Shown: positions 29,471 through 42,205 of the stretch, piece after piece | How the letters are laid out: each line of letters begins with the position of its first letter | Numbering within the stretch: position 1 is the stretch's first letter | Source: Selenomonas sp. | GTDB taxonomy: Bacteria; Bacillota; Negativicutes; Selenomonadales; Selenomonadaceae | Length of the DNA stretch: 64,000 nt | NCBI GenBank assembly: GCA_022482925.1 | Contig: JAKVOG010000004.1 | Location: 1 to 64,000 of the forward strand | Reading direction: 5' to 3' | Translations under genes and position numbers: made by a program | The notes under the pieces: model-generated | Seen by the model: only the letters and a program-made list of their open reading frames with translations | Told to the model about the DNA's origin: nothing | Database searches by the model: none

Positions 29471-30303
29471 ACATATCCCTCCAGTGCTGCAACCAGTTCG
29501 TCATCGGTCAGAATATCCTCGGGCAATTTCACGCCCTGCTGACGAAGGTTCCAGGCAAGTTCCGCTGCCAGTGGCACATCCAGCCCGATCTTCTTCATAC
29601 CACAGACATCCGCGAACAGTTCACGTGGCGTACCGATCTTCAGTACCTCGCCCTGATCCATGATGATCAATCGGTCAGCCAGCGCCGCCTCCTCCATGAA
29701 ATGCGTGATGAGGATTACCGTGATGCCCTGTTCCCGATGAAGGCGCTGCACGGTCTCCATGACTTCCTGCCGTCCCTGCGGGTCGAGCATAGCCGTCGGC
29801 TCATCCAGCACCAGACACTTCGTATGCATTGCCAGTGCTCCGGCAATGGCAATACGCTGCTTCTGACCACCAGACAGCAGATGCGGCGCAAATGTACGGT
29901 AAGGCGTCATGTTGACGATTTCCAGCGACTCACGGACCCGCTGCCGAATTTCCTCTGGCGGCACCCCAAGGTTCTCCGGGCCAAAGGCAATATCGTCCTC
30001 AACCACGGCAGCGATCAGCTGGTTATCCGGATTCTGAAAAACCATGCCAACCTGCTGGCGCACCTGCCACAGCTGCTCAGGATCTCTGGTATCATAACCA
30101 CCAACCAGACAGGATCCGCCTGTTGGCAACAACAGCCCATTCAGATGCTTGGCCAGCGTGGATTTCCCCGATCCATTGGCGCCCAGGATCACCGTAAACT
30201 GTCCGGCCTCAATATTCAGATCAACACCCTGCAGGGCTTTATGTTCATTCTCCTGTCCCTCATGATAGACATGCGACAGGTCATGGAATTCAATGAAAGA
30301 CAT
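29455..30303 (-). CDS. ecfA1: ECF transporter ATPase A1
   Basis: 282 residues. Walker A GANGSGKST, Q-loop VGMVFQNPDNQLIAAVVEDD, signature LSGGQKQRIAIAGALA, Walker B LVLDEPTAMLDP, H-switch LITHFMEEA. First gene of the ecfA1-ecfA2-ecfT-truA unit, with GAGGAG upstream of its ATG and its own promoter, separated from rplQ by a strong terminator. Confidence 0.93.
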   Translation of the reverse strand: MSFIEFHDLSHVYHEGQENEHKALQGVDLNIEAGQFTVILGANGSGKSTLAKHLNGLLLPTGGSCLVGGYDTRDPEQLWQVRQQVGMVFQNPDNQLIAAVVEDDIAFGPENLGVPPEEIRQRVRESLEIVNMTPYRTFAPHLLSGGQKQRIAIAGALAMHTKCLVLDEPTAMLDPQGRQEVMETVQRLHREQGITVILITHFMEEAALADRLIIMDQGEVLKIGTPRELFADVCGMKKIGLDVPLAAELAWNLRQQGVKLPEDILTDDELVAALEGYVCPSN

Positions 30304-30339
30304 CGATTCACTCCTCTTTCTCGTCAGGTCACAGATAAC

Positions 30340-30368
30340 ATTATACCGTTTAATTATTGTTAATACAA
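30340..30368 (-). promoter_or_regulatory. Promoter of the ecf-truA operon
   Basis: TTGTAT (30363-30368), 17-bp spacer and a perfect TATAAT (30340-30345) on the minus strand, 37 bp before ecfA1. Confidence 0.7.
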
Positions 30369-30402
30369 ATTCATTTTTAGGTTAACAATCGATAAAAAAA
30401 AA

Positions 30403-30424
30403 GTCCCAGTCCGAAGACTGGGGC
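30403..30424 (-). terminator. Terminator of the ribosomal (alpha) operon
   Basis: A 9-bp stem GCCCCAGTC/GACTGGGAC with a short loop, followed on the minus strand by nine T; 22 nt after the rplQ stop. It ends the whole S10-spc-alpha transcription unit. Confidence 0.9.
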
Positions 30425-30445
30425 TTATCGCTTTTAATGTTGCGA

Positions 30446-30784
30446 TCAGACGAGCTCGATGATAACCATCGGAGCAGCGTCGCCACGACGAACACCAAGC
30501 TTGAGGATACGCGTGTAACCACCCTGGCGGTCAGCGTATTTTGCTGCGATTTCGTCGAACAACTTTCTTACAATATCTTCATCAGCAAGGGATGCAATCG
30601 CCTTACGACGAGCGTTCAGATCACCGCGCTTTGCAAGCGTGATGAGCTGCTCAGCAAATTTGCGAAGCTCTTTTGCTTTGGCTTCCGTCGTCTCGATGCG
30701 TCCATATCTGAAGAAGGAAGTAAGAATGCTAGTGAACAGCGCCTTACGGGCTGCGGAGTTACGTCCTAATTTTCTGTAGCTCAT
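30446..30784 (-). CDS. rplQ: 50S ribosomal protein L17
   Basis: 112 residues beginning [47 protein letters not shown], the L17 signature; binds 23S rRNA near the tunnel exit. Last gene of the alpha operon, 14 nt after rpoA, with a GGGAG ribosome site. Confidence 0.97.
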   Translation of the reverse strand: MSYRKLGRNSAARKALFTSILTSFFRYGRIETTEAKAKELRKFAEQLITLAKRGDLNARRKAIASLADEDIVRKLFDEIAAKYADRQGGYTRILKLGVRRGDAAPMVIIELV

Positions 30785-30798
30785 TTATCTCCCTCTTT

Positions 30799-31758
30799 TC
30801 AATCGTTGTTTTCACTCAGTGCCAAACCGAGTTCCTCGAGCTTTTTCTTGACTTCCTCAAGAGATTTACGCCCAAGGTTGCGAACCTTCATCATGTCCTC
30901 TTCCGTCTTGTCAGCAAGATCTGCGACCTTGTTGATGTTGGCGCGTTTAAGGCAGTTGAAGGAACGTACGGAAAGGTCAAGGTCTTCAATGGTCATTTCG
31001 AGAACCTTTGAAGAATCATCCTCTTCCTCCTCCGGGAAGGATGCCTCCTCCTCCTCGACTTCATCCGGCAGACCGTCCATGTTCTGGAACAGTTTCAGAT
31101 GCATGACAAGAATGCCTGCGGCTTTGCTGACAGCTTCTTCCGGACGGAGCGAACCATCAGTCCACACCTCAAGGATCAGTTTGTCATAGTCGGTGACATT
31201 GCCTACACGCGTATCTTTTACGGTGTAGTTCACACGCTGAACCGGGGAGAAAATCGAGTCGATTGGAATTACACCAATCGTGTCATCCGGCTTCTTGTTC
31301 TTTTCAGCCGGGACATAACCGCGGCCACGCTCAACAGTCATCTCAATCTTGAGTTTGCCTGTCTCGTTGACCGTAGCAATATGGAGGTCCGGATTGAGAA
31401 TCTCAATGTCGGCATCACAGATGATGTCGGCAGCCGTGACTTCTTTTTCGCCTTCCACATCAATGCGGATTACCTTCGGCTCATTGCCTGCCATCTTGAG
31501 GCAGAGCTGCTTCAGGTTCAACACGATATTCGTCACGTCATCCCGGACACCCGGAATCGTGGAGAACTCATGGAGTACACCATCGATCCGAATGGAGGTA
31601 ATTGCAGCACCTTCCAGCGAGGACAGCAGCATGCGGCGCAGGCTGTTGCCAAACGTCGTGCCATAGCCACGCTCGAGCGGTTCACAGATGAATTTACCGT
31701 ACCGGTTATCTTCACTGATTTCCGCAATTTCAATTTTCGGTTTCTCGATGTCTATCAT
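30799..31758 (-). CDS. rpoA: RNA polymerase alpha subunit
   Basis: 319 residues. The N-terminal dimerisation domain has [31 protein letters not shown]; an acidic linker ([16 protein letters not shown], about 235-250) leads to the C-terminal domain with [44 protein letters not shown], which contacts UP elements and activators. Length and position between rpsD and rplQ are canonical. Intact. Confidence 0.98.
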   Translation of the reverse strand: MIDIEKPKIEIAEISEDNRYGKFICEPLERGYGTTFGNSLRRMLLSSLEGAAITSIRIDGVLHEFSTIPGVRDDVTNIVLNLKQLCLKMAGNEPKVIRIDVEGEKEVTAADIICDADIEILNPDLHIATVNETGKLKIEMTVERGRGYVPAEKNKKPDDTIGVIPIDSIFSPVQRVNYTVKDTRVGNVTDYDKLILEVWTDGSLRPEEAVSKAAGILVMHLKLFQNMDGLPDEVEEEEASFPEEEEDDSSKVLEMTIEDLDLSVRSFNCLKRANINKVADLADKTEEDMMKVRNLGRKSLEEVKKKLEELGLALSENND

Positions 31759-31816
31759 CTGAAATGAACCTCCTCAATAATCAATCGAACACTATGCACA
31801 CAGGCACAAATATTCA

Positions 31817-32410
31817 TTATTTGGAGTACAACTCGACGATAGCCTGCTCATTAACAGGAACATCGATCTCTTCACGGTTCGGGAAACGAGTTACCGAACC
31901 CGTGAGGTTGGCCTGATCAGCCTGGAGCCATGCCGGAGCGGACAGAGCATTGCTGCTCTCTTTCAGCTCTTTGAAGAAGGCATTGCTCTGGCTCTTCTCA
32001 GCAACAGCAATCACGTCGTTAGCGCAAACGAGTGCAGACGGAATGTCTACCTGCTTGCCGTTAACCGTGAAATGGCCATGACGAACGAGCTGACGAGCCT
32101 GACGGCGCGTATTTGCGAGGCCGAGACGGAACACAACGTTGTCCAGACGGCGCTCAAGAAGACCGAGCAGGTTTTCACCAGTTACGCCCTGCATCTTCTT
32201 TGCTTTATCGTAGTATCCACGGAACTGTTTCTCCAGTACACCGTAGATAAACTTTGCTTTCTGCTTTTCTTTCAGCTGCATGCCATACTCAGAAACCTTA
32301 CGGTTCGTACGACGCGGCTGACGTTTGGATTCTTTGGAACGACCGATAACAGCCGGCTCGATGCCAAGTGCACGGCATCTTTTCAGGGCTGGTACTCTAT
32401 CAATTGCCAT
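31817..32410 (-). CDS. rpsD: 30S ribosomal protein S4
   Basis: 197 residues. [19 protein letters not shown] is the zinc-free N-terminus seen in Negativicutes, rather than the Y-x-GP..R form; [24 protein letters not shown] and the S4 RNA-binding domain [33 protein letters not shown] follow. A primary 16S-binding protein and usual autoregulator of the alpha operon. It is 58 nt upstream of rpoA, the widest gap in this part, where a control site could lie. Confidence 0.97.
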   Translation of the reverse strand: MAIDRVPALKRCRALGIEPAVIGRSKESKRQPRRTNRKVSEYGMQLKEKQKAKFIYGVLEKQFRGYYDKAKKMQGVTGENLLGLLERRLDNVVFRLGLANTRRQARQLVRHGHFTVNGKQVDIPSALVCANDVIAVAEKSQSNAFFKELKESSNALSAPAWLQADQANLTGSVTRFPNREEIDVPVNEQAIVELYSK

Positions 32411-32430
32411 ATTGGTTTTTGCACCTCCTA

Positions 32431-32823
32431 TTAAACTCTTCTACGTTTCGGCGGACGGCATCCGTTATGCGGAATCGGAGTAACATCTTTGATCATGTTG
32501 ACTTCGAGGCCCGTTGCCTGCAGGGAACGGATTGCGGCTTCACGACCGGCTCCAGGACCCTTAACGTAAACTTCAACCTGCTTCAGGCCATGTTCCATAG
32601 CTGCCTTTGCAGCCGTCTCTGCAGCCATCTGTGCTGCGAACGGCGTACTTTTACGGGAACCACGGAAACCAAGACCGCCTGCGCTGGCCCAGGAAAGTGC
32701 ATTACCGCTCTTATCGGTAAGCGTTACAATCGTATTATTAAACGTAGAGCTGATATGCGCTACGCCAAATTCTATGTTCTTACGAACTTTTTTCTTCGTG
32801 CGGACTGCTTTTTTAACTGCCAC
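32431..32823 (-). CDS. rpsK: 30S ribosomal protein S11
   Basis: 130 residues with [50 protein letters not shown] and the C-terminal [18 protein letters not shown]. Part of the 30S platform near the mRNA exit. It lies 14 nt after rpsM. Confidence 0.98.
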   Translation of the reverse strand: MAVKKAVRTKKKVRKNIEFGVAHISSTFNNTIVTLTDKSGNALSWASAGGLGFRGSRKSTPFAAQMAAETAAKAAMEHGLKQVEVYVKGPGAGREAAIRSLQATGLEVNMIKDVTPIPHNGCRPPKRRRV

Positions 32824-32837
32824 CGTTTAACCCTCCT

Positions 32838-33212
32838 TTATGCCTCTTTCTTCTTGCCTGCTACTGCCTTTTTCGGGCCTTTTCGCGTACGGGCATTGTT
32901 CTTCGTATTCTGTCCACGGACAGGAAGGCCAAGACGGTGACGACGACCACGATAGCAGCCGATATCAACGAGTCTCTTGATGTTCATCTGACGCTCACGA
33001 CGAAGGTCACCTTCGACGATAACGTTCTTATCGATAGCATCACGAAGTTTTACAACTTCATCCTCCGTGAGGTCACGCGTACGGGTATCCGGATTGACGC
33101 CAGTCTGCTTCAGGAGATCCTGAGCAGTCGTCAGACCAATACCAAAGATGTACGTTAAAGCAATTTCAATTCTCTTGTCACGGGGTAAATCTACACCGGC
33201 AATACGTGCCAT
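32838..33212 (-). CDS. rpsM: 30S ribosomal protein S13
   Basis: 124 residues: [25 protein letters not shown] with helix-two-turn-helix, and the basic tail [35 protein letters not shown] that reaches tRNA in the P site. It follows rpmJ, as in Firmicutes. Confidence 0.98.
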   Translation of the reverse strand: MARIAGVDLPRDKRIEIALTYIFGIGLTTAQDLLKQTGVNPDTRTRDLTEDEVVKLRDAIDKNVIVEGDLRRERQMNIKRLVDIGCYRGRRHRLGLPVRGQNTKNNARTRKGPKKAVAGKKKEA

Positions 33213-33238
33213 TAATAAAGCACCTCCTTATTCAATAA

Positions 33239-33353
33239 TTAACCTTGTCTCTGTTTATGTTTCGGATTTTCGCAGATGACCATAACACGGCCCTTTGCGC
33301 TTAATGATCTTGCATTTCTCACAAATCCGTTTTACTGACGGTTTTACCTTCAT
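33239..33353 (-). CDS. rpmJ: 50S ribosomal protein L36 (frameshifted)
   Basis: Reads [21 protein letters not shown] in one frame and, after removing one extra base in the C run 33291-33293, [16 protein letters not shown] to the stop: 37 residues, with the C-x2-C..C..H zinc site of the Cys-containing L36 form. Too short for most ORF callers. It sits between infA and rpsM as expected. Confidence 0.93.
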
Positions 33354-33478
33354 CTTGTTTTTGCCCCCTTTTCTTTATTGTCAGTCTCATTTTGCTAGTA
33401 TATCATGTTTGGCGCATCCTGCCTAGAGGAAAAATGCAAAAACATGATTTTTTTCAACCAGCCAAAGCGGAGATGACG

Positions 33479-33697
33479 TTATTTGAATCGGTAGGTTATA
33501 CGGCCACGCGTTAAGTCATATGGCGTGAGTTCGATAGTGACTTTGTCTCCCGGAAGGATGCGGATGAAATTCATACGGATCTTGCCGGATACATGCGCCA
33601 GTACAACATGACCATTCTCAAGTTCAACCTGGAACATTGCGTTTGGCAGTGCCTCCAGGACCTTGCCTTCTACTTCGATAACATCTTGTTTCGACAT
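33479..33697 (-). CDS. infA: Translation initiation factor IF-1
   Basis: 72 residues, single S1-like OB fold: [70 protein letters not shown]. Binds the A site of the 30S during initiation. The 125-nt gap to rpmJ holds no gene. The upstream neighbour is adk directly; the map gene, normally between them, is not here. Confidence 0.98.
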   Translation of the reverse strand: MSKQDVIEVEGKVLEALPNAMFQVELENGHVVLAHVSGKIRMNFIRILPGDKVTIELTPYDLTRGRITYRFK

Positions 33698-33819
33698 GTT
33701 TTTCTCCTTTTATTGAAATTGGTTGGGCCAAAGTCATCTAAGGAGCTTTTGCATTGTCTTTCGAATGCCATGCCCAACAACAGGTTGTCAACCAATAATA
33801 TGTCTTTAATCATTGTAAT

Positions 33820-33839
33820 GGGCGGCATGACTGCCGCCC
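33820..33839. repeat. GC-rich palindrome between adk and infA
   Basis: GGGCGGCA and TGCCGCCC form a perfect 8-bp stem with a 4-nt loop, extended outwards as GTAGG on the minus strand. No T tract follows. It resembles the hairpin at 45089-45108 and the widespread small extragenic palindromes of this GTAGGGGCG type. Confidence 0.5.
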
Positions 33840-33887
33840 CTACAACAACTTCTATCGTTCAGTGAATTTCACCAACGGTTTACTGAC

Positions 33888-35802
<1,915 letters not shown>

Positions 35803-35803
35803 C

Positions 35804-36244
35804 TCAGATCACCTCGACTTTGCCGCCTGCTGCCGTAATCTTCTCTTCTGCAGATTTTGTGAAGCCGTTAGCACGAACCGTCAGCTTCTTCGTAAGCTCG
35901 CCTTTGCCGAGGATACGGATGCCGTCCTGAACATTCTTCAGGATGCCGGACTCTACGAGCACGACTGGATCAACCGTAGCGCCATCGTCGAAGCGATTAA
36001 GCGTTTCGATATTGACCTCTGCAAACGTCTTAGCCCATACATTCTTGAAGCCGCGCTTCGGGAGACGACGATAGATTGGCATCTGGCCACCCTCGAAGCC
36101 CGTGCGAACGCCGCCGCCGCTACGAGAATTCTGACCTTTCATGCCTTTACCGGCAGTCTTACCGTTGCCGGAACCAAGACCGCGACCAACACGGTTGCGA
36201 ACTTTACGGGAACCAGCGGCTGGCTGTAATTCATGTAATTTCAT
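35804..36244 (-). CDS. rplO: 50S ribosomal protein L15
   Basis: 146 residues: [66 protein letters not shown], the glycine/basic N-terminal extension of L15, then a compact C-terminal fold ending [12 protein letters not shown]. Next to secY, as in nearly all bacteria. Confidence 0.98.
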   Translation of the reverse strand: MKLHELQPAAGSRKVRNRVGRGLGSGNGKTAGKGMKGQNSRSGGGVRTGFEGGQMPIYRRLPKRGFKNVWAKTFAEVNIETLNRFDDGATVDPVVLVESGILKNVQDGIRILGKGELTKKLTVRANGFTKSAEEKITAAGGKVEVI

Positions 36245-36268
36245 CTGTGTGCACCTCCTGTTCTATGA

Positions 36269-36454
36269 TTAGTCTGCGATTTCTTCAATTGCAATCAGAT
36301 GCTCAACTTTATGGAGCTGACCGCGGATCGCCGGGTTGTCTGGAAGCTCAACAACTGCGTTGATCTTGCGCAGGCCCAGGGCGCGAACCGTTTTGCGCTG
36401 CGTTTCCGGGCGGCCGATCAGGCTTCTTTTAAGTGTAACTTTAACTTTTGCCAT
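36269..36454 (-). CDS. rpmD: 50S ribosomal protein L30
   Basis: 61 residues: [57 protein letters not shown], full-length bacterial L30. Fourteen nt after rpsE. Confidence 0.97.
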   Translation of the reverse strand: MAKVKVTLKRSLIGRPETQRKTVRALGLRKINAVVELPDNPAIRGQLHKVEHLIAIEEIAD

Positions 36455-36468
36455 TTCACAGCCTCCTA

Positions 36469-36975
36469 TTAACCTAAGATTTCCTGGACGGTCTTGCCAC
36501 GAAGCTCTGCAACTTCCTCAGCGCGTTTCAGCGACGTGAGGCCCGCCATGGTAGCACGTACCATGTTGTTCGGGTTGGAAGAGCCCAGGGATTTCGTCAG
36601 GATGTCATGGACGCCAGCCAGCTCAAGCACTGCACGTGCCGGGCCACCAGCGATAACACCAGTACCTTTGGCAGCCGGTTTCAGCATAACTTTACCAGCA
36701 CCGAAGATACCGACCATCTCATGAGGAATCGTACGACCATCGAACAGAGCAACCTCTACCAGGTTCTTCTTTGCATCTTCGACGCCTTTACGGATTGCCT
36801 CTGGAACCTCAGCAGCTTTGCCGAGGCCAACGCCAACTTTGCCCTTCTTGTTACCAACAACGACGAGGGCGCTGAACGAGAAACGACGGCCGCCTTTGAC
36901 GACTTTCGCTACTCGATTGATATATACAACTTTCTCCTCGAACTCAGGAGTTTCGTTGTCCATATTTCTAGCCAT
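36469..36975 (-). CDS. rpsE: 30S ribosomal protein S5
   Basis: 168 residues. [52 protein letters not shown] is the double-stranded RNA-binding fold, with [33 protein letters not shown] at the C-terminal half. The spectinomycin-loop region ([10 protein letters not shown]) looks wild type. Confidence 0.98.
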   Translation of the reverse strand: MARNMDNETPEFEEKVVYINRVAKVVKGGRRFSFSALVVVGNKKGKVGVGLGKAAEVPEAIRKGVEDAKKNLVEVALFDGRTIPHEMVGIFGAGKVMLKPAAKGTGVIAGGPARAVLELAGVHDILTKSLGSSNPNNMVRATMAGLTSLKRAEEVAELRGKTVQEILG

Positions 36976-37000
36976 TCATTTACCTCCTTATATCAATGAT

Positions 37001-37360
37001 TTAGAATTTCAGACCAGCTTCACGAGCGGCCTCAGCCAGGGCAGCAACACGGCCATGATAAACATAACCGCCGCGGTCGAATACGACTTCGCCGATGCCT
37101 TTTTCAAGAGCACGTTTTGCGATTTCAGCACCAACAGCTTTTGCTGCTTCGATGTTGCCGCCGTAGTTCTCGAAACCCTTATCCTGGGTGCTGGCGGACA
37201 CGATGGTCACGCCCTTCTCATCATCAATAACCTGAGCGTAAATGTTTGCCAGGCTGCGATATACATTGAGGCGCGGACGAGCCGTAGTGCCTGCAATGTG
37301 GTTGCGGACACGCAGATGACGTTTCTGACGTGCCTTATTCTTATCTGCTTTAAGAAGCAC
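37001..37360 (-). CDS. rplR: 50S ribosomal protein L18
   Basis: 119 residues: [55 protein letters not shown] and C-terminal [26 protein letters not shown]. 5S rRNA-binding protein of the central protuberance. Confidence 0.98.
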   Translation of the reverse strand: MLLKADKNKARQKRHLRVRNHIAGTTARPRLNVYRSLANIYAQVIDDEKGVTIVSASTQDKGFENYGGNIEAAKAVGAEIAKRALEKGIGEVVFDRGGYVYHGRVAALAEAAREAGLKF

Positions 37361-37390
37361 AGGGATTCACTCCTTTCTCGAATCAGTACC

Positions 37391-37942
37391 TTATTTCTTA
37401 CCCTTCGCGCCAGCTTTACCCTCTTTACGACGGATATGCTCGCCAGCGTATTTGATGCCCTTGCCTTTGTACGGCTCTGGCTCACGGAAGCTGCGGATCT
37501 CAGCTGCAACCTGGCCGACAACTTCTTTGTCGATACCTTTGACCGTGATAGCAGTCGCAGACGGAACATCGAATTCGATGCCCTTCGGCGGCTCAACAAC
37601 AACCGGGTGAGAGAAACCAAGGGACAGGTTCAGCGCATTGCCCTTTTTCTGAGCACGATAGCCGACACCATTGATTTCGAGCTCTTTGGTGAAGCCATCC
37701 GTTACACCAACAACCATGTTGTTGATGAGCGAACGGGACAGACCATGGAGAGATCTGTGGTTTTTATCGTCGGAAGGACGTTCTACCTTTAAGATATTGC
37801 CTTCGACAGTTACTTTCATTTCCGGATGAATGTGGCGGGAAAGTTCACCTTTCGGGCCCTTTACTTTGACCAGATTGTCCTCACCGAGCGTGACGGTTAC
37901 GCCAGCTGGGATTTCAATCGGTGCATTACCAATTCTTGACAT
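37391..37942 (-). CDS. rplF: 50S ribosomal protein L6
   Basis: 183 residues, two L6 repeats: [39 protein letters not shown] and [52 protein letters not shown]. Sits at the base of the L7/L12 stalk. Confidence 0.98.
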   Translation of the reverse strand: MSRIGNAPIEIPAGVTVTLGEDNLVKVKGPKGELSRHIHPEMKVTVEGNILKVERPSDDKNHRSLHGLSRSLINNMVVGVTDGFTKELEINGVGYRAQKKGNALNLSLGFSHPVVVEPPKGIEFDVPSATAITVKGIDKEVVGQVAAEIRSFREPEPYKGKGIKYAGEHIRRKEGKAGAKGKK

Positions 37943-37967
37943 CTGTACACCTCCTGACTATTTTCGA

Positions 37968-38366
37968 TTACCAAACGTATGCTACGACTTCACCGCCGAG
38001 ACCGGCTTTACGAGCCTGCTTGTCGCTCATGATTCCCTTGGAAGTGGAAATGATAGCGATGCCGAGGCCGCCGAGAACACGCGGAATCTCATCGTGTTTT
38101 ACATACTGACGAAGACCTGGCTTCGAAATGCGTTTGATACCGGAAATAACCTTCTCACGGCTTGGGCCGTATTTGAGGGAAACAGAGATCACACCCTGCT
38201 TGTCATCCTCATTGAAGGCATAGTCTTTGATGAAACCCTCTTCCTTCAAAACCTCTGCGATAGCGGTCTTGATCTTGGAACCCGGAATTTCAACACTCTC
38301 GTGGTATACATTGTTTGCATTGCGCAAACGAGTCAGCATATCTGCAATAGGATCAGTCATTGCCAT
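37968..38366 (-). CDS. rpsH: 30S ribosomal protein S8
   Basis: 132 residues: [43 protein letters not shown] and C-terminal [23 protein letters not shown]. Binds 16S helix 21 and is the usual autoregulator of the spc operon. MAM at the N-terminus leaves the exact start uncertain by two codons. Confidence 0.98.
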   Translation of the reverse strand: MAMTDPIADMLTRLRNANNVYHESVEIPGSKIKTAIAEVLKEEGFIKDYAFNEDDKQGVISVSLKYGPSREKVISGIKRISKPGLRQYVKHDEIPRVLGGLGIAIISTSKGIMSDKQARKAGLGGEVVAYVW

Positions 38367-38400
38367 TGAATCGATATCCTCCTTTAATTTTACTAAATAA

Positions 38401-38586
38401 TTACCAGCTTGCTTTGGTTACGCCCGGGATAGCGCCTTTGTAGCTCTGCTCACGGAAGCAGATACGGCACATATCGAACTTGCGCATATAGCCATGCGGA
38501 CGACCGCAGATCTTGCAGCGGTTATAGCCGCGCGTGGAGAATTTCGGCTCTTTGCTCCACTTTTCAACCATAGACTTCTTAGCCAA
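38401..38586 (-). CDS. rpsZ: 30S ribosomal protein S14, zinc-binding short form
   Basis: 61 residues with two CxxC pairs (RCKICGRPH and CRICFRE): the short zinc-containing S14 type of Firmicutes. [28 protein letters not shown]. Fourteen nt after rplE. Confidence 0.97.
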   Translation of the reverse strand: MAKKSMVEKWSKEPKFSTRGYNRCKICGRPHGYMRKFDMCRICFREQSYKGAIPGVTKASW

Positions 38587-38600
38587 GTTTCCTTACCTCC

Positions 38601-39140
38601 TTATGCTTTGAACGGCATACCCATGAGTTTCAGGAGCTCTCTGGCTTCTTCATCCGTATTTGCCGTCGTAACGATAACAATGTTCATTCCGCGAATCTTG
38701 TCGATTTTATCGTACTCGATTTCCGGGAAAATGAGCTGCTCTTTGAGTCCAAGACCGTAGTTACCACGACCGTCGAAAGCCTTGTCGCTTACGCCACGGA
38801 AGTCACGAACACGCGGCAGAGCGGCGTTCATGAACTTGTCGAGGAACTCATACATGCGCTGACCGCGCAGGGTGACTTTGCAGCCGATTGGCATGCCTTC
38901 ACGGAGTTTCCAGGCAGCGAGAGACTTCTTCGCACGAGTCAGCAGCGGCTTCTGGCCGGAGATGATCGTCAGATCAGCGACAGCCGAATCCAAAGCTTTC
39001 GGATTGCCGACTGCTTCGCCAACGCCCATGTTGATGATGATCTTCTCAACTTTCGGAAGCTGCATCACGTTCTTGTAGCCAAACTTCTCAGTCATAGCCT
39101 TGCAGACTTCGTTCTGGTATTTTTCTTGTAATCTATTCAC
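38601..39140 (-). CDS. rplE: 50S ribosomal protein L5
   Basis: 179 residues: [56 protein letters not shown], then [32 protein letters not shown]. Binds 5S rRNA and P-site tRNA. Confidence 0.98.
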   Translation of the reverse strand: MNRLQEKYQNEVCKAMTEKFGYKNVMQLPKVEKIIINMGVGEAVGNPKALDSAVADLTIISGQKPLLTRAKKSLAAWKLREGMPIGCKVTLRGQRMYEFLDKFMNAALPRVRDFRGVSDKAFDGRGNYGLGLKEQLIFPEIEYDKIDKIRGMNIVIVTTANTDEEARELLKLMGMPFKA

Positions 39141-39160
39141 TTATGCTCCTCCTTTCCTGA

Positions 39161-39493
39161 TTATTTCGTCTGGTCGATAACTTCGCCGCATTTCTTGCAG
39201 GCGCGAACCATCTTACCATTGACGTCTTTGTGAGCAACGCGGGTCGGCTTAGAGCAAGCCGGGCAGACGAGCATAACTTTGCAAGCATGCATCGGAACTT
39301 CCTTAACGAGAATTCCGCCCTGCGGAGCTTTCTGGTTCGGTTTCGTGTGACGTTTCACTTTGTTGACGCCTTCGACGACAACCTTACCCTTCTTCGGCAT
39401 AGCCGCAACGACTTTGCCCTGTTTGCCTTTATCTTTGCCGGACAGCACCACAACGGTGTCGCCCTTCTTTACGTTCATCTTAACGAATGCCAA
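39161..39493 (-). CDS. rplX: 50S ribosomal protein L24
   Basis: 110 residues: KUOW-like [44 protein letters not shown], then a C-terminal zinc-ribbon-like pair CPACSKP and CKKCGEV. Assembly initiator of the 50S subunit. Confidence 0.97.
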   Translation of the reverse strand: MAFVKMNVKKGDTVVVLSGKDKGKQGKVVAAMPKKGKVVVEGVNKVKRHTKPNQKAPQGGILVKEVPMHACKVMLVCPACSKPTRVAHKDVNGKMVRACKKCGEVIDQTK

Positions 39494-39511
39494 AATCGCA
39501 CCTCCTCACAA

Positions 39512-39880
39512 TTAAAGTACTTCAGGAGCCAGGGAAACGATCTTCATGAAGTCTTTATCGCGAAGCTCTCTAGCTACTGGTCCGAAAATACGCGTGCCTC
39601 TCGGAGTCTTATCATCTTTGATGAGAACAGCTGCGTTTTCATCAAAACGGATGTAAGAGCCATCGGTACGGCGCAGGCCCTTTACACTGCGGACTACAAC
39701 TGCTTTAACGACATCGCCCTTCTTGACCGTGCCGCCTGGAGCAGCAGATTTAACTGCAGCTACGATTACATCACCAATGTTGGCATACTTACGATAGGAA
39801 CCGCCAAGTACACGGATGCACATGATTTCTTTTGCGCCAGTGTTGTCGCCAACCTGCAGAATTGTTTGCTGTTGGATCAT
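39512..39880 (-). CDS. rplN: 50S ribosomal protein L14
   Basis: 122 residues: [50 protein letters not shown] and ending [19 protein letters not shown]. Interface protein and RsfS target. Intact. Confidence 0.98.
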   Translation of the reverse strand: MIQQQTILQVGDNTGAKEIMCIRVLGGSYRKYANIGDVIVAAVKSAAPGGTVKKGDVVKAVVVRSVKGLRRTDGSYIRFDENAAVLIKDDKTPRGTRIFGPVARELRDKDFMKIVSLAPEVL

Positions 39881-39910
39881 TGTTTGACCTCCTTCTTCCA
39901 GTTTTGGGGA

Positions 39911-40168
39911 TTATTTTGCTCTTTCGATGACTTCGACAACTCTCCAACGTTTCGTCTTGGACAGTGGGCGGGTTTCCATCAGGGAAACCTTATCGCCTAC
40001 ATGAGCATCGTTCTTCTCATCATGGGCATGGAATTTCACCGTTCTTTTTACCGGCTTCTTGTACAGTTTGTGCTGCTCGAGTTCCTCGACTGCAACTACA
40101 ACTGTTTTATCCATTTTATCGGAAATTACTTTACCGACTTTTACTTTACGTACGTTTCTTTCGCTCAT
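39911..40168 (-). CDS. rpsQ: 30S ribosomal protein S17
   Basis: 85 residues from [75 protein letters not shown], an OB-fold 16S binder. Start is taken at MSERN; the frame is open eight codons further, but the GGAGG ribosome site falls within that extension. Confidence 0.96.
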   Translation of the reverse strand: MSERNVRKVKVGKVISDKMDKTVVVAVEELEQHKLYKKPVKRTVKFHAHDEKNDAHVGDKVSLMETRPLSKTKRWRVVEVIERAK

Positions 40169-40204
40169 TAGGGAGCCTCCTTCCTTCTGCATATCAGATT
40201 GCGA

Positions 40205-40399
40205 TTAAGCTTTGAGCTCAGTCTCGCGCTGGATCGTCTTAATACGGGCGATCGTCTTCTTTACTTCTTTGATACGCATCGGGTTCTCAAGCTGGCCAGT
40301 AGCAAGCTGGAAACGGAGGTTGAACAGTTCCTCTTTGAGCGAAGCAAGTTTCTGGTTAAGCTCGTCAGCACTCATCTCACGAATCTCATTAACCTTCAT
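40205..40399 (-). CDS. rpmC: 50S ribosomal protein L29
   Basis: 64 residues: [56 protein letters not shown], helical hairpin at the peptide tunnel exit. Its start overlaps the end of rplP by 11 nt, suggesting translational coupling. Confidence 0.97.
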   Translation of the reverse strand: MKVNEIREMSADELNQKLASLKEELFNLRFQLATGQLENPMRIKEVKKTIARIKTIQRETELKA

Positions 40400-40829
40400 T
40401 TACTTCACCGCCCTCTGCTTTAGTCTCTTTCTCAACGAACTTCGTCTTGATCGGCAGCTTATGACCTGCAAGGCGCATAGCTTCCTGTGCGATTTCCTTG
40501 GTTACGCCGTCCATCTCGAAGAGGACACGGCCCGGTTTTACAACCGCAACCCAGTACTCTGGCGAACCTTTACCGGAACCCATGCGGGTCTCAGCCGGTT
40601 TTGCCGTTACTGGCTTATCCGGGAAAATCTTGATCCAGACCTGACCGCCACGCTTGATGTAACGGGTCATAGCGATACGAGCTGCCTCAATCTGGCGGTT
40701 CGTGATCCATGCCGGCTCAAGAGCAACGAGACCATACTGGCCATGGCTTACCGTATTGCCGCGATGAGCTTTGCCCTTCATACGGCCACGGAACTGCTTA
40801 CGATATTTAACTCTCTTTGGTAATAACAT
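40389..40829 (-). CDS. rplP: 50S ribosomal protein L16
   Basis: 146 residues: [73 protein letters not shown]. Lies at the A-site tRNA elbow. Its start overlaps the rpsC stop by one base. The arginine of [10 protein letters not shown], target of YcfD-type hydroxylation, is present. Confidence 0.98.
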   Translation of the reverse strand: MLLPKRVKYRKQFRGRMKGKAHRGNTVSHGQYGLVALEPAWITNRQIEAARIAMTRYIKRGGQVWIKIFPDKPVTAKPAETRMGSGKGSPEYWVAVVKPGRVLFEMDGVTKEIAQEAMRLAGHKLPIKTKFVEKETKAEGGEVNEG

Positions 40830-41498
40830 TAAGCTTCGCTCCCTTCAGCTGCAGCAGTGCGCTGCTTTCTTTCCGGAAGAACTTCACCCTTGAAGATCCA
40901 TACTTTTACGCCGATACGGCCGTAAGTCGTATGAGCTTCTGCCGTACCATAATCGATATCAGCGCGGAGCGTATGAAGAGGAATGCTACCTTCACGATAA
41001 GCTTCCTTACGAGCAATTTCAGCGCCACCGAGACGGCCGCCCAGAGCAACCTTGATTCCCTTAGCACCGAGACGCATCGTACGGCCAACAGCCTGCTTCA
41101 TCGCACGGCGGAAAGCGATGCGGCGTTCGAGCTGCTGAGCAATGTTCTCAGGCAACGAGCGTAGCGTCCATATCCGGCTGCTTGATTTCTGCAATGTTGA
41201 TGTCAACACGTTTCGTCGTGTATTTCTTCAGACCTTCTTTGATCTGTTCAATGCCCGAACCACCGCGACCAATGACCATACCCGGTTTTGCAGTATGGAT
41301 GGTGAGCTTCAGACGGTTCTTACTGCGCTCCGTCTCGATTCTGGACACACCGGCTGCCTGAAGACTCTGCTTCAGATAGTCACGGATTTTAATATCTTCA
41401 TGCAGGTTCTCTGCAAAATCTTTGTCTGCATACCACTTAGCATCCCAAGTCTTGACGATGCCAAGGCGAATACCATGCGGATTAACTTTCTGACCCAA
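40829..41498 (-). CDS. rpsC: 30S ribosomal protein S3 (frameshifted)
   Basis: The N-terminal part [43 protein letters not shown] with KH domain [26 protein letters not shown] ends prematurely at DATLVA. The C-terminal part [47 protein letters not shown] is in another frame. One extra base at 41151-41152 (GTTGCCTGAG for GTTGCTGAG) rejoins them, giving about 222 residues. Essential, so a sequence error is assumed. Confidence 0.95.
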
Positions 41499-41514
41499 TC
41501 CGTTTCCCTCCTTT

Positions 41515-41850
41515 TTAGTTCTTCTCGTCTACGACGATAGTTACATGAGACGTACGCTTCAAAATCTTGAACGCCTGTCCACGGGAGCGCGGATGGATAC
41601 GTTTCATCGTCGGGCCCTCGTCAGCGAATGCCGTCTTGATGAAGAGTTTATCAACGTCCATATCGAAGTTGTTCTCAGCGTTTGCTACAGCAGAACGCAG
41701 AACCTTCTCTACTACTTCAGCGCCGGCTTTCGGCGTGAATTTCAGGATCGCAAATGCTTCTGCAACGTTCTTGCCACGGATGATATCCAGGACTACACGA
41801 ACTTTGCGCGGAGTAATGCGAACGAACTTAGCTACTGCTTTAGATTCCAC
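41515..41850 (-). CDS. rplV: 50S ribosomal protein L22
   Basis: 111 residues: [57 protein letters not shown]; the tunnel hairpin [27 protein letters not shown] is intact with no macrolide-type insertion or deletion. Confidence 0.98.
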   Translation of the reverse strand: MESKAVAKFVRITPRKVRVVLDIIRGKNVAEAFAILKFTPKAGAEVVEKVLRSAVANAENNFDMDVDKLFIKTAFADEGPTMKRIHPRSRGQAFKILKRTSHVTIVVDEKN

Positions 41851-41871
41851 AAGGATTCTCCTTTCGCAAAA

Positions 41872-42153
41872 TTATTTCAGTGCAGTCTTTCTCTCTTCGC
41901 CACCATGACCCTTGAACGTACGGGTCGGAGCGAACTCGCCGAGCTTATGGCCAACCATATCCTCAGTTACATAAACTGGGACATGCTTGCGGCCGTCATG
42001 AACAGCAATCGTATGACCTACGAAGTCCGGGAAAATCGTGGAGCTTCTCGACCAGGTCTTTACAACTTTTTTATCGTTAGCTTCGTTGAGAGCCGTGATT
42101 TTCTTCATGAGGCTTTCTTCAACGTAAGGTCCTTTTTTAATAGATCTTGACAA
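41872..42153 (-). CDS. rpsS: 30S ribosomal protein S19
   Basis: 93 residues: [83 protein letters not shown]. Head of the 30S, partner of S13. Confidence 0.98.
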   Translation of the reverse strand: MSRSIKKGPYVEESLMKKITALNEANDKKVVKTWSRSSTIFPDFVGHTIAVHDGRKHVPVYVTEDMVGHKLGEFAPTRTFKGHGGEERKTALK

Positions 42154-42205
42154 AGTGTCTCCTCCTTTCGTCAGGCGGCATCAGGCTGCCTGTCGATTTC
42201 TATGA

